Shown one piece after another: positions 26,601 to 34,954 of a DNA stretch of 64,000 nt. Positions within the stretch are counted from its first letter, which is position 1. Each line of letters begins with the position of its first letter. The notes beneath the pieces are model-generated. The model did no database searches, was not told where the DNA came from, and saw nothing but the letters and a program-made list of their open reading frames with translations. The translations under genes and the position numbers were made by a program. Origin of the DNA: Tritrichomonas musculus (lineage: Eukaryota; Parabasalia; Tritrichomonadida; Tritrichomonadidae); the NCBI GenBank assembly GCA_039105265.1, contig JAPFFF010000011.1:1054001-1118000 (forward strand), in the 5' to 3' direction.

Positions 26601-27440
26601 AAACTTAAGGAGCTTACGGTATGCGGAGTACTTGACTTCACTATAAGCCTCCTCTTCACCTGAATCTTCACCTGGATCTCCTGGGGGTTCCTCGATTGGA
26701 TCTCCTGGAGGTTCCGCGAGTGGATCTCCTGGGGGTTCCTCGATTGGATCTCCTGGAGGTTCCGCGAGTGGATCTCCTGGAGGTTCCACGTCAGGAAATT
26801 CCGATAATGGTATCTGTGGGGGTTTCGGTTGGGATTTCAAATATAGATTCGGATTTGTGAAGTAAGTCTCGGACATATTTATAAGTCTTTGCCTCAAATC
26901 TTTTTTCACATCAGCGTTATTCCCGCTGTATCCAAGCCAAATAGATCCCATTTCATTGAGCGTCTGTTGTAACTCATCCTTATACAGATCTGGATTATTG
27001 ATGATATGTATCATATTATCGACGATTTCTTTTGACACATGGCACGTAAAATATAAAAACTTAAGCGTACTAGCGAGTCTGGCGTTCTTGACTCTATGAG
27101 TATAATATACCTGGTTGCGGGGGTCTTCGATGGTGTTCAAATATTTATCTACTGCTTCGATGAAACGTGGGAGTATGCGCATAAATTTTTTCTTAGTACC
27201 TTCAACTTGATCAGCCCTAATGGGATCTGCTCTCTCATTTAACCATGTTCCAGCAGGCCATGTAGTCCTAAATTCATTGAACCTGTAATATGCCCCGTCA
27301 CCATACGCATCTCTACCATTGTTGGCGACATTTATCAAAGCGTTGATGGTTTCATCTGTTGCTTCGCATTCAGTATATAAAAACTTAATGATATTACGGT
27401 CTCTGGGGTTCTTGACTTCATTATCAATACGGCTAAGCAT
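23697..27440 (-). CDS. Giant repeat-rich structural protein, 1247 residues (C)
   Basis: Four about 90-residue helical repeats in the N-terminal 500 residues (for example FLYTECEATDETINALI, FLSSECGVTDEIIDNMI, YLSSKCDVSEEVINNIS) are joined by proline/acidic linkers of PPGDP(I/L)(E/A)EP units. An acidic middle follows. The C-terminal half includes DLNGDRVDDIVL and PAIVNGYKLV, shared with the 307-residue A protein. The region encoding about residue 565-585 carries three successive three-base-loop hairpins. Shares an 18-bp divergent spacer with the fibre gene. Probably a large virion or internal protein; no enzyme motif seen. Confidence 0.62.
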   Translation of the reverse strand: MLSRIDNEVKNPRDRNIIKFLYTECEATDETINALINVANNGRDAYGDGAYYRFNEFRTTWPAGTWLNERADPIRADQVEGTKKKFMRILPRFIEAVDKYLNTIEDPRNQVYYTHRVKNARLASTLKFLYFTCHVSKEIVDNMIHIINNPDLYKDELQQTLNEMGSIWLGYSGNNADVKKDLRQRLINMSETYFTNPNLYLKSQPKPPQIPLSEFPDVEPPGDPLAEPPGDPIEEPPGDPLAEPPGDPIEEPPGDPGEDSGEEEAYSEVKYSAYRKLLKFLSSECGVTDEIIDNMIQVINNSDLYVDEIVYATDGMRQDCVRTDFNDPRSVQSLKNLLTLKASIYFRNPNKYFKPQSKPKAEPKGDPIVAPQPKPPQIPLSEFPEVESPAEPPGDPLVEPPAEPQGDPIEAPPQIPLSEFPEVESPGDPSEDSGEEDEEDSGEDSGEEEDSSKVQYSKLLDYRKLLEYLSSKCDVSEEVINNISHIIYYPDSYETEIVNAIGEMSQDLVSTDFNNPSQVDKLKKRLTKYVTTYFTNPDLYLKPQPKPQEEPQGDPIEDTPDIDARRNFVPEAFHAEALSPSGDDANPNRQPVNPEFEEEEEEAESQSMSNIFPEIGTRADRIDQDMAMLRTKRIFPDNIIEVLPKYYRIADNPECAPRELNQFEIREVRDMVDDIIHNLDSIAEDRSLTIETPKAEAEVSNIQRYISKIRVYEGIEADIEKDVNRENTNNNIFSTPKVHMSHKSGSDDDDSIIDIGDANDDDDDNANDTEAEAEAPQLAKYKYVRTPVKPPIVYGGKSLKTIPDSVHRPTSKYTKEHQYDYVRVPIESRSGLMGKRSGKDFTNVKGHLDKFGNLALSADSSAFKKNFLDMVINGNFRVKYIPAAAARDTAEEYCLKHLDENGVPKYRLLPTNSIDPLGNNITDLNGDRVDDIVLVDKRGTPAIVNGYKLVHASPYKKAWKTIYNTKAKRQTTPFNVWLMKQFNKDVSKVDWDRGEYILKKSEDLNTLETAYGDLGLGKARISKRLSPNSYWASLFSHIWKAFWSNNNYNKYIKIRKLTNFLTVCNAIYVYYFDIPMKLAVEKKSARGKSFNYPDWSNWRSTHKQTYQKNVGPKVQAWIDIIKKGIDSKTGELAKKSVPADLSDMLDFVEEVVFQWGFGYKFDEGIVPDPSSKTKTSFYGNLVTFARTAPPAELKKARQGFIDNINALIEYELYGEGSGYIEMKTQNKLERDSRKNKAMQYNVTYEGE
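25694..25744. repeat. Triple hairpin cluster inside a coding region
   Basis: CCCC-AGA-GGGG (25694-25704), GGCAT-GAA-ATGCC (25716-25728) and GGAAC-GAA-GTTCC (25732-25744), all perfect with three-base loops. The second and third recur in reverse order and opposite strand, non-coding, at 58443-58471 in E. Confidence 0.85.
26155..26800. repeat. In-frame GGATCTCCTGG repeat encoding PPGDP linkers
   Basis: Short degenerate units around GGATCTCC(T)GG and GGTTCCG/CGA in three clusters (26155-26350, 26680-26790 and the related 25770-25815) encode the PPGDP/EEPPGDPLAEP linkers of the 1247-residue protein. Copy number is likely to vary between element copies. Confidence 0.8.
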
Positions 27441-27458
27441 ACCTTTATTTTATAGTAA
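27441..27458. promoter_or_regulatory. 18-bp divergent gene spacer
   Basis: Only 18 bp (ACCTTTATTTTATAGTAA) separate the ATGs of the 1247-residue protein and the fibre, so both start signals lie in or beside it. Element D has another 18-bp divergent spacer at 41415-41432. AT-rich with TAAATG on the fibre side. Confidence 0.5.
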
Positions 27459-29375
27459 ATGTTCAGTATAGAACAGAGTGGATTTTCAATAAAAGCGGCC
27501 ACTATCGACGAGTTACTAATAGAATACATCAAAAAGTATGCATGTATGTGTCATACCAATGGGTCCAATGGGTCCAATGGCTCAAATATAACTGGTTCCA
27601 ACCAGGAGCAAATCAAGGAACTCATTACGAGTACAGTTGGTGAGCATCTCGAAAAATATGCATTAGCCAAGGGCCTTGAGTCATATGCTTTGCAAACCCA
27701 GCTATTCGACTATGTGAAAACCGAGGATTTCAATACGGAGATGCTGAAGTACGCATCTAGTGAAGATGTGGATAGTGCCATTGGGGAATTACGTGATTAC
27801 ATCGCCAAAAACTGTGCACTATCTACTGAAATACCTGAGGTCCCTGAGAACATCGTTACGAGTGATTCATTGACAACAGCTTTGGAACCATATGCCAAAA
27901 CCCAGGACTTGCCAGATATGTCCGAGTACGCTAAAGCGCAGGACTTACAGTCTTATGCGAAGCTTGCGAACTTAAGTGAGTATGCACTCGCTGAAGATAT
28001 CCCGGAGATACCCACAGATTTGGTTAATGGATCTACACTGAGTACTGCGTTGGAACCATATGCTTTGACAACAGATATGACCCATGCTATTGATCAAGTG
28101 AAGAGCGAAATCCCAGAGATTATTGAGGGGCAAACAACAATCCAATTCACAATCGTCAATAATACAATTCCTGATTTGGACTACGACACATATCATGAAC
28201 TGATTGAGCAATATGGGTTGGATATTGTCTCATCAGACAGTTACTATACGGCCCATTATGTTCACGCAGACTATTCGTACAATGACGATGATGATAATCT
28301 ACCCTCTCAGATACTGCATATCGACGGAAGTAGTTCTGGTCTTTGGATTCTGTATCAAAGCCATGAATTAATCAATCCAGGAACTGGTGATACACCGGAA
28401 ATACTATCATGTTCAATAACCAAAACTGTCGAACCAACCGACAAAAACGCTTATTCAGCTAGATATGTGTCGAACACTTATGCTTTGAAATCGGATATCC
28501 CAGAACCAGTTGACTTGACACCATATTATACTAGTGCCCAGGCTGATGAGAAGTTCGTCGATGAAGATGAGCTCGCATATGAATTAGATAAGTATGAGAC
28601 CAAGGATGTGGCTAATGGGAAGTATGCTTTGACAACAGAGTTGGCCCTTGCTATTGAGCAAGTGAAGAGTTCATTAAATGAATTATTAACAAACAATGTT
28701 TATACTTCAGCTGATTTAATAAATGATTCACCAAAAACTACTGATTTCGATAGATTTTATTATAATGAATTATATGGTATATTCGAAAAAAATGAGAAGC
28801 CAATAACTAATCTAGCTTCATTAGTATTATCTGGAGTTGTATTTAAATGTCAAATAAATGATTATTTAACTAAATCAGAATGCGATGCTAAATATGCACT
28901 GAAGTCATATGTTGATAAACTACACGCAATCGCCAGTACAACCATCACCCACTACTCCCCAATCGAGTCATCGGTTAACACCATCACCGATTTCGTCATT
29001 GGAGCCCCAGTATATATGACCGGTAAGGTATATCATCGTGAGGATTCGAAATGGGTCCCTAGCACTGAAGCTGACACCACTGATTGCATATGTAGTGTGA
29101 AGACCACTGGAACCTGGAAGGAGTATGTTGGTATATGCGTCAGAATCGATGAAGCCAATGGTTGTATCACATTCGCCACTCATGGGGATTACATGGTTAA
29201 GGTCGAGGACTCCTCATGCTATTCCATTGGGGATGAGGTATTCATCGATAACGCTGATAATAAACTGAAGATACTCACTGGTGAGACTGCGATAACCTCA
29301 AAAATAAATCGTATGACAGTGGGTATCATAACTGGTATCATCAACGGATCCACATTAGCTGTGTTTAAGGCCTAA
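27459..29375 (+). CDS. Fibre-like protein (C)
   Basis: 638 residues. An N-terminal helix, a short collagen-like GSNGSNGSN stretch (about residues 32-45), then repeated ALT/KTQDLPDMSEYAKAQDL and Y(A/T)LKS(D/E) units typical of trimeric tail-fibre shafts. A globular insertion lies at about 225-345, and a beta-rich C-terminal head (FVIGAPVYMTGKVYH; GDEVFIDNADNKLKILTG). Similar repeats occur in A (55389) and D (43804). Likely the host-attachment spike. Codon style changes to AT-rich in about 28670-28900, suggesting a mosaic origin. Confidence 0.65.
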   Translation: MFSIEQSGFSIKAATIDELLIEYIKKYACMCHTNGSNGSNGSNITGSNQEQIKELITSTVGEHLEKYALAKGLESYALQTQLFDYVKTEDFNTEMLKYASSEDVDSAIGELRDYIAKNCALSTEIPEVPENIVTSDSLTTALEPYAKTQDLPDMSEYAKAQDLQSYAKLANLSEYALAEDIPEIPTDLVNGSTLSTALEPYALTTDMTHAIDQVKSEIPEIIEGQTTIQFTIVNNTIPDLDYDTYHELIEQYGLDIVSSDSYYTAHYVHADYSYNDDDDNLPSQILHIDGSSSGLWILYQSHELINPGTGDTPEILSCSITKTVEPTDKNAYSARYVSNTYALKSDIPEPVDLTPYYTSAQADEKFVDEDELAYELDKYETKDVANGKYALTTELALAIEQVKSSLNELLTNNVYTSADLINDSPKTTDFDRFYYNELYGIFEKNEKPITNLASLVLSGVVFKCQINDYLTKSECDAKYALKSYVDKLHAIASTTITHYSPIESSVNTITDFVIGAPVYMTGKVYHREDSKWVPSTEADTTDCICSVKTTGTWKEYVGICVRIDEANGCITFATHGDYMVKVEDSSCYSIGDEVFIDNADNKLKILTGETAITSKINRMTVGIITGIINGSTLAVFKA

Positions 29376-29379
29376 TTAT

Positions 29380-29460
29380 CGGGACAGCAGTTTTGCTGTT
29401 CCAGGGATTTAGTGGTTATCACCATGAAATCTGGGTCTGGTAGAATTCTACCAGACCCCA
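29380..29460. repeat. 80-bp double-hairpin module, copy 2
   Basis: Reverse-oriented copy of 20551-20630: stem GGGACAGCA/TGCTGTTCC with GTTT loop (29381-29402), a linker with ATTTAGTGGTTATC, and a perfect 26-nt palindrome centred on GAATTC (29433-29458). It starts a few bases after the stop of the fibre gene. Confidence 0.8.
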
Positions 29461-29619
29461 TATTCAATTCGAATTGCATATAATATAGTCCTCTGATGTG
29501 AGTCCGTGGATGAATGGTGCACATGATTGGTTCTCGAGGACAATCATTTTGGTGTGAGTCCCGGTGAGAGCATTCTTGTTTACCGTGATCTTGGACATCG
29601 TCATCTCACTGATTTTGCT

Positions 29620-32604
29620 CTAGATTTTGTTGCGCATAGTCATTTGCAGATTGATATTTTTGCCAACCTTCACACCACCATTGTCGATGATGTCCTTGTA
29701 ATCATCACTTGTAATATGGTTTTTCTTGAGGGAGACCCCCTTGAGTTTGAGTGCCTTGGTTACAGCTCCACTATTAAATATGGTGTAGCACTTGGGGGCT
29801 AACGCTATCATATTCTCACCATATTTCTCAATGCAGAGACCCAGTATTTTCTTCTCATCAGCGATTGTGTTTATATTGGGATTCGGCATGAACTTATATA
29901 TGTTCTCATCATAGAATGCCCTATTCTTGATGATGTATTTGAACTCTTGATCGGACCCCTTGGTATCATCACCAGCAACCGCAAAATATGCACTATCAGT
30001 GTCCCCCTCTATGAAATGGAATCGCTCCACATCAAGGCACTTGTACATGAAGTCGTATATGAATGTGAGATACCAGAATTTGGCATTATCTAGAGTCCAG
30101 AATGATTCCTGAAAGCATGTCGTGCATTTGAAGCTCTTTGGGTTCATCTGGAGTAGATAGTTGTCATCACTCAATTTGGTGCCACTGACATAGTTGTCGT
30201 AGATGATATTCTGGAAGGTCTTATCGCGTGAGCATATCTTGATTTTGGAGAACTTCTCGGTGTTCATACCATCGTACCCATATGAGCCATTCATGCTGAT
30301 CTTGTAGAACTTCTCATTCGCTACGCTCAAGTCTTGTCCCAAGCCATTGCCATGCTCAGATCCAGAGATGATATCCTGACGGCGTTTCATGAACTCACTA
30401 ACGAATGGGTTGAATCCGCGATGAGCCTCGTATTTGGTGAGACTCTTGATATCCTCGATGACAAGTCCATGGTCGAGGAGGAACCAGAGGTAGTAATTCG
30501 AGAATGTCTGATAGGTGCCCATTGTATCAACACTCATGGTCAGCTTCCGTTCAGTTTTGTCAACAGATGGGAGCTTATTGTGAGTCATGTAGTTGTGCAT
30601 ATATGGACCAATTGTGGCCTCATCATTGGTGATATCGAAATTGCGGAATACTGGTGGGAAATTGATGAAGTAGTTGATTTTGGATATTGGGCATTTCAAC
30701 ATGACCTCCGCTTTGAACAGGAATTCGGGATGCTTTCGGAGCTTCTGACTGTTGATGATACCCATACATGTGTTGTAGGTCTTCATATTTTTGGTACCAT
30801 CCTTGTACACCTCGAATCGCTCTATCATGGAACCTGGCATATACATGACTCCCCCGTGATATGGATTGGCATCATGTTTGGTTGAACTGAATGCTGATGG
30901 GTATAAGCTGTTGAAATCGACTCCAACAATATGAGTCATCGTGTGTGGAGTATCATATGAGATTACCTTGTGATCAACGGCGTTGTACCTAAAACGGTTT
31001 ATTTTGGTATGACCCTTGATGTTGACTCGATGCATGACATTGGATAGACCACCAGTGATGTTGTTCCGTAAGCTGTAATACTCCTGTTCATCGTTGATGA
31101 GTGTTGGGAGATGCATCATCTTGCAGTACTTCTTCAGCTGAATTCGGAGTTTGGTTATATTGGGGTCATCACGACTGCGAAGTCTGTTGCATTCCGCACA
31201 AGCGAGTTTACAGTTACTGAGTTCATGACCGATATCATTATTGATTCTATCGAGAGTAGGTCTGTTGGTCCATGTGAAGTGCTCACCACAGAGATTGCAC
31301 TTGCCAGTATCTGGATTGTTATACATCTCCATGAACTTATCGAATTGCTCCTCACAAACACATTTATCGAGGTTCCTGGGTTTGTTCTTATGAGATTGAT
31401 TATATTTGACATCCTGGTTATAGTAGTTCTCGCATTTGAATCGCCACCAATCGAGGTTTGGTTTGAATTTGTTAATGGGATTCTGTATAGAGTATTCGGC
31501 ATTTGGATTGAATTCCTTATATGCGAGTGCATACTTGATACAGGATGCATTCTTGCTTAGCGATAGGTTTGAGATGAGGTCCACGTTGTACTGCGCATTG
31601 AGTGCAATCAGGTTGTCAATGGGTTTGATCATCATCTCGACATCATTATCATTGTATGCAAGTAGGTAGTCCCATCGGGTTTTATAGTTTTTGGCATCCT
31701 CGAGATATAGTTTGTAATCATCTGGTGTCAATGTGTTCTTCTGGTTGAGATAGCTGTAGAACGCCTCATACTCAAATGGCTCTGCTTTTGAGAGGACCTC
31801 ATTGTAGTTCTCAGTGTTGAATCCAAATACGGTTATCACATTCAGGTTGCGATCAATGGTTTTGAGATTGTCAACTGGTTGATTGATGAAGGATTTCATA
31901 TATTGAACCTTATCGTGATACACCTGCTTGGATTGCTCAAACAACCACTCGATCCACTTGATGATGAACTCAGATGAATTTCTTAATGAGAAGTGCTTTG
32001 TGGTACAACCGGATTGCGATTTGACACATGATGATACACTAAGGGGTATCAGTCGTGAGTTGATGGTTGTGGATGAACCAATGGATGCATTCACAGGCTG
32101 TTCAACAGTTTCAAAATCGTAGGTGATGTAATATATGTTGGGTTTCCAGTCGAGACCATAGGCTAAGCAATATTCGTACACCGGATTGCTGAGTATATGT
32201 GGACAGTATGGTAGTGGTTCACGATTGGGTATGAATCGCTTTCGAAATACACCATCACAGTTCTTAACATGGTTCTCGAAACACCTCATGTTGTAATGAC
32301 CGTAATGGGCATATGAGCCACACTTTGGACAGATATGGATGTTGGTCAGCTTCTCAGCATTCCTGATGTACATTATGTGGATGATTCGATTTTGGGTGTA
32401 CAGCAATGCGGATTTCCTAAATGAGTTATCCTCATTGTATTTCCATTGGTCCTGAAGGTTATAAACTTTGAGATCCTCCAAGTACTCATAGATGTCCACA
32501 TTCAAGTGATACTTCTCGGCAGATGCCTTCATGGATTCAATTGATGTACCCGGATAGTTGTTCAGGAGGTCGATTGCATCTTGAGATGGCTTAGTAGAAT
32601 ACAC
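29620..32604 (-). CDS. Protein-primed family B DNA polymerase with HNH-like insert (C)
   Basis: About 994 codons. N-terminal zinc-finger-like CPKC ... H ... C (about 92-116). 3'-5' exonuclease motifs YDFET (about 162), GFNTENYN (about 261) and YNDND (about 317). HNH-like module C436xxC439, LDRINN (451), H460, C465, C469xxCN (472). Polymerase motif A DFNSLYPSA (about 563), motif B KISMNGSYG (about 768) and motif C GDTDSAY (about 867). It replicates the element with a protein primer in related Polintons. The start is uncertain because open reading extends upstream. Lies in a part of C that includes one of its breaks. Confidence 0.88.
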   Translation of the reverse strand: MYSTKPSQDAIDLLNNYPGTSIESMKASAEKYHLNVDIYEYLEDLKVYNLQDQWKYNEDNSFRKSALLYTQNRIIHIMYIRNAEKLTNIHICPKCGSYAHYGHYNMRCFENHVKNCDGVFRKRFIPNREPLPYCPHILSNPVYEYCLAYGLDWKPNIYYITYDFETVEQPVNASIGSSTTINSRLIPLSVSSCVKSQSGCTTKHFSLRNSSEFIIKWIEWLFEQSKQVYHDKVQYMKSFINQPVDNLKTIDRNLNVITVFGFNTENYNEVLSKAEPFEYEAFYSYLNQKNTLTPDDYKLYLEDAKNYKTRWDYLLAYNDNDVEMMIKPIDNLIALNAQYNVDLISNLSLSKNASCIKYALAYKEFNPNAEYSIQNPINKFKPNLDWWRFKCENYYNQDVKYNQSHKNKPRNLDKCVCEEQFDKFMEMYNNPDTGKCNLCGEHFTWTNRPTLDRINNDIGHELSNCKLACAECNRLRSRDDPNITKLRIQLKKYCKMMHLPTLINDEQEYYSLRNNITGGLSNVMHRVNIKGHTKINRFRYNAVDHKVISYDTPHTMTHIVGVDFNSLYPSAFSSTKHDANPYHGGVMYMPGSMIERFEVYKDGTKNMKTYNTCMGIINSQKLRKHPEFLFKAEVMLKCPISKINYFINFPPVFRNFDITNDEATIGPYMHNYMTHNKLPSVDKTERKLTMSVDTMGTYQTFSNYYLWFLLDHGLVIEDIKSLTKYEAHRGFNPFVSEFMKRRQDIISGSEHGNGLGQDLSVANEKFYKISMNGSYGYDGMNTEKFSKIKICSRDKTFQNIIYDNYVSGTKLSDDNYLLQMNPKSFKCTTCFQESFWTLDNAKFWYLTFIYDFMYKCLDVERFHFIEGDTDSAYFAVAGDDTKGSDQEFKYIIKNRAFYDENIYKFMPNPNINTIADEKKILGLCIEKYGENMIALAPKCYTIFNSGAVTKALKLKGVSLKKNHITSDDYKDIIDNGGVKVGKNINLQMTMRNKI

Positions 32605-32718
32605 TATATTGTGATCCTCGCATAGGAGCTTCCTAGCTGCCTGTGTACGGTGCTTAGTTTTGCAACCAGATTCGGGGTCAACTAGATGGTCATCTAGACA
32701 TGCAGCCAGAAATCGGTA

Positions 32719-33273
32719 CTAACATAGATTGTCATCAGCATTGTCCGTGATGATGAATTTGCTATTTTTGATCTCAGGAGGTAAATCCTTGATTGGACCA
32801 CTAACCTTGACCATTCGAGATACCGTGAATGAGACTGATCCTACGAGAATCAACTTGGTTCCAGATGTTGAGGTCTCATATGAGTGCAGTACTGATTCAA
32901 TATAGTACTTCACGATATCAAGCGATTGCTCATCACGAACCACAATTGGGATAGCTGATTTATAGTTATTCCAATTGATTTCCCTAGCGGCATATTCACA
33001 TGAATACCCACACATATTCTCACTCTCATCACAGGGGGACTGAAATACACCTGAGAGTTGGAAATAGATTTTGAATGGTTTTACCTCACGCTTATAGACC
33101 TGTTGCAAGCCGTCATATATGGTGTTCAATGAGGATATCGAGTTGAAGTAGTATATGTATATTGGCTCATAGGTATCGATATCCTCGCTTTCCTTGGAAT
33201 CACTATCAGCATATTTGGCATATGGTCGCCAAGCCTCAACAGCCCTATCATAGCTATCAGGTTCATTCACCAT
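32719..33273 (-). CDS. Coding DNA upstream of polymerase B, unknown (C)
   Basis: 184 codons from an ATG. Open reading continues upstream towards 33525. Sequence: acidic start (DSDSKESEDIDTYEP), YIYYFNSISSLNTIYDGLQQ, a cysteine-bearing loop (SPCDESENMCGYSCEYA) and a beta-rich end (KLILVGSVSFTVSRMVKVSG). Same strand and order as polymerase B, so probably from the same expression unit. Fossil region; function not recognised. Confidence 0.5.
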   Translation of the reverse strand: MVNEPDSYDRAVEAWRPYAKYADSDSKESEDIDTYEPIYIYYFNSISSLNTIYDGLQQVYKREVKPFKIYFQLSGVFQSPCDESENMCGYSCEYAAREINWNNYKSAIPIVVRDEQSLDIVKYYIESVLHSYETSTSGTKLILVGSVSFTVSRMVKVSGPIKDLPPEIKNSKFIITDNADDNLC

Positions 33274-33525
33274 GAGGAAATCGGTGTGTTTCGATTTGAA
33301 CTCATGACCGAACTCACTGAGGTACTCGAGTATTTCATTATTTTCGGGGTCCTTGTGGAGATCATCAATATTAGCGTTACCATCGATAATATGATTCAGT
33401 TTTGTAACCTTAGTCCTGTCTCGGAGTATATCTAGTATTTCAGCTCTATCGATATACTCGGGATAATACTTGTTGAAATAGGAATATGCTTTGTGTTCAT
33501 CTAATAACCGCTGTTTGAACCTATT

Positions 33526-34626
33526 CTAGGTATCCAATTGCCGCCATTCATCCGCGTAGTCCCCAATCCTGTAATCACATCTATTGAAATTATTGAAGTA
33601 ATCATTATCTAATGCCACACGGCGTTCAGCCCTCAGCTGCTCGAAGAATGTATCAAAATCTGATTCCTTGAGCTTACCAGTGCGATCAAAACCGGTGCGA
33701 TGTACAAATAAATAATCATTTAGGAACTTCTTGAGTGGGCCCAGTTGAAGAATATACGTAGTGTTAGTAGGGATGTTACCACCGAACTCAGTGTTGATGA
33801 TATCGATATATCTTTTGACAGTTTCTGGGGTGATTTCACCAAAATGCTTATTCGAGATCTTGAGCTGCTTTTCACGTTCCTGTTTCTGCTTCTGTTTCAA
33901 TCGATCGCGTTTCGATTTCTCAGCCAGTTTCCGTTCCCGCTTCTGGAGACGCTCCTGTTCAATACGCTCCCATTCCAATTGCTTAGCGCGTTTACGTTCA
34001 AGTCTGACCTCCTCAAGTGCATGCAGATTCTGTTCAGTTGCAGTCCTCAGCAGCTCATCCTCTTGTTCAGCTCTCAGTCGCTTGAAGAATTTCTCAAAAT
34101 GGGAATCATCCAGAAGAGTAGTATTAGCATCCTCAAAACCTGTGCGATATACAAATAATTTATCATTTAGGAACTTTATGAGACTACTCAGCTGTCCAAC
34201 ATATACGTCATTGATTGGGATATTGCCACCGAACTCAGTGTTGATGGTCCTGATATAGCTTTTGACGGTCTTTGTGGGTAGAAAATCTTTCCTAAAATTA
34301 CCACTAACAATCTTGGTATTCAGTAAACGTTCAGCAAGTTCCAATCCCAATCTCTGGAGACGCCCCTGCTCAGCACGCGTAAGCCTCAGTCGCTTGAAGA
34401 ATTTATCAAAATCTGATGCCTTGAGTAAAGCATCAGTGTCAAAACCAGTGTGAGTTACAAATGAGTTCTCATTCAGGAACTTTATGAGACTGCTCAGCTG
34501 TGCAGCATATATGTTGTTGGTTGAGATATTGCCACCGAACTTCTTATTGACGATCTTGATATATTTTTTGACGGTTTCTGTGGGTAGAATATTTTTATCG
34601 AAATTCCGATTAGTAATATTACTCAT
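33526..34626 (-). CDS. Triple-repeat helical protein (C)
   Basis: 366 residues holding three copies of an about 75-residue domain: LPTETVKKYIKIVNKKFGGN ... LIKFLNENSFV (about 10-90), LPTKTVKSYIRTINTEFGGN (about 115-190) and TPETVKRYIDIINTEFGGN (about 270-345). Between copies two and three is a basic coiled coil (RLQKRERKLAEKSKRDRLKQ). The same domain occurs once at the N-terminus of the A 307-residue protein. ATG in the TAAATG context. Function unknown; the repeat suggests binding to a repeating structure or nucleic acid. Confidence 0.6.
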   Translation of the reverse strand: MSNITNRNFDKNILPTETVKKYIKIVNKKFGGNISTNNIYAAQLSSLIKFLNENSFVTHTGFDTDALLKASDFDKFFKRLRLTRAEQGRLQRLGLELAERLLNTKIVSGNFRKDFLPTKTVKSYIRTINTEFGGNIPINDVYVGQLSSLIKFLNDKLFVYRTGFEDANTTLLDDSHFEKFFKRLRAEQEDELLRTATEQNLHALEEVRLERKRAKQLEWERIEQERLQKRERKLAEKSKRDRLKQKQKQEREKQLKISNKHFGEITPETVKRYIDIINTEFGGNIPTNTTYILQLGPLKKFLNDYLFVHRTGFDRTGKLKESDFDTFFEQLRAERRVALDNDYFNNFNRCDYRIGDYADEWRQLDT

Positions 34627-34954
34627 TTACCCCATTGGTAAAAATACAAAAATAATCATCGCAAAGCGGTTGATGACATACTATTTTTGAATTTTATTCG
34701 ATTAAATAGCAAATCGGAATCATATATGTGTTAGCGCTAACTGGTATAGTTGTTGGATCAAGAAGGATGTCTCCCAGCTTCGGCGGCAGGCATAGGTTCG
34801 ATCCACTGCCATACCGATTTTTCGTATTATTTCCGGTCCATATTTGTGGTAGAGCCCAAGCGCACTAAACACCTTGGGTAAGCTATTACTTGTGGATTAT
34901 GGGGTAATACGGGCATTTGCCGGCATTTGCAACCCAAACCAGTCTCATGGTGGA
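34627..34954. other. C spacer next to the D insertion
   Basis: 328 bp with no gene. It has a hairpin CGC-AAA-GCG within TCATC...GATGA (about 34657-34674) and a stretch resembling tRNA pieces that fails as a tRNA. The last five bases, GTGGA, recur after D's right end. Confidence 0.6.

Noticed and set aside
27459-29375. Bacterial phage origin suggested by YALKS tail-fibre motifs
   Set aside because: The surrounding genes are Polinton-type and the same motif occurs in three element lineages here; convergent or old fibre-shaft design is enough.
30334-31560. Plus-strand frames of 183 and 149 codons
   Set aside because: They lie entirely opposite the DNA polymerase B coding region and show no protein features of their own.
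32685-32700. CTAGATG-GT-CATCTAG palindrome near the polymerase gene
   Set aside because: Two-base loop, single occurrence; not clearly part of the three-base-loop set.
34738-34826. tRNA-like stretch with GGTTCGATCC and near-pairing GGTATAG/CCATACC ends
   Set aside because: The T-arm stem does not pair beyond the closing base, and no proper D and anticodon arms form.
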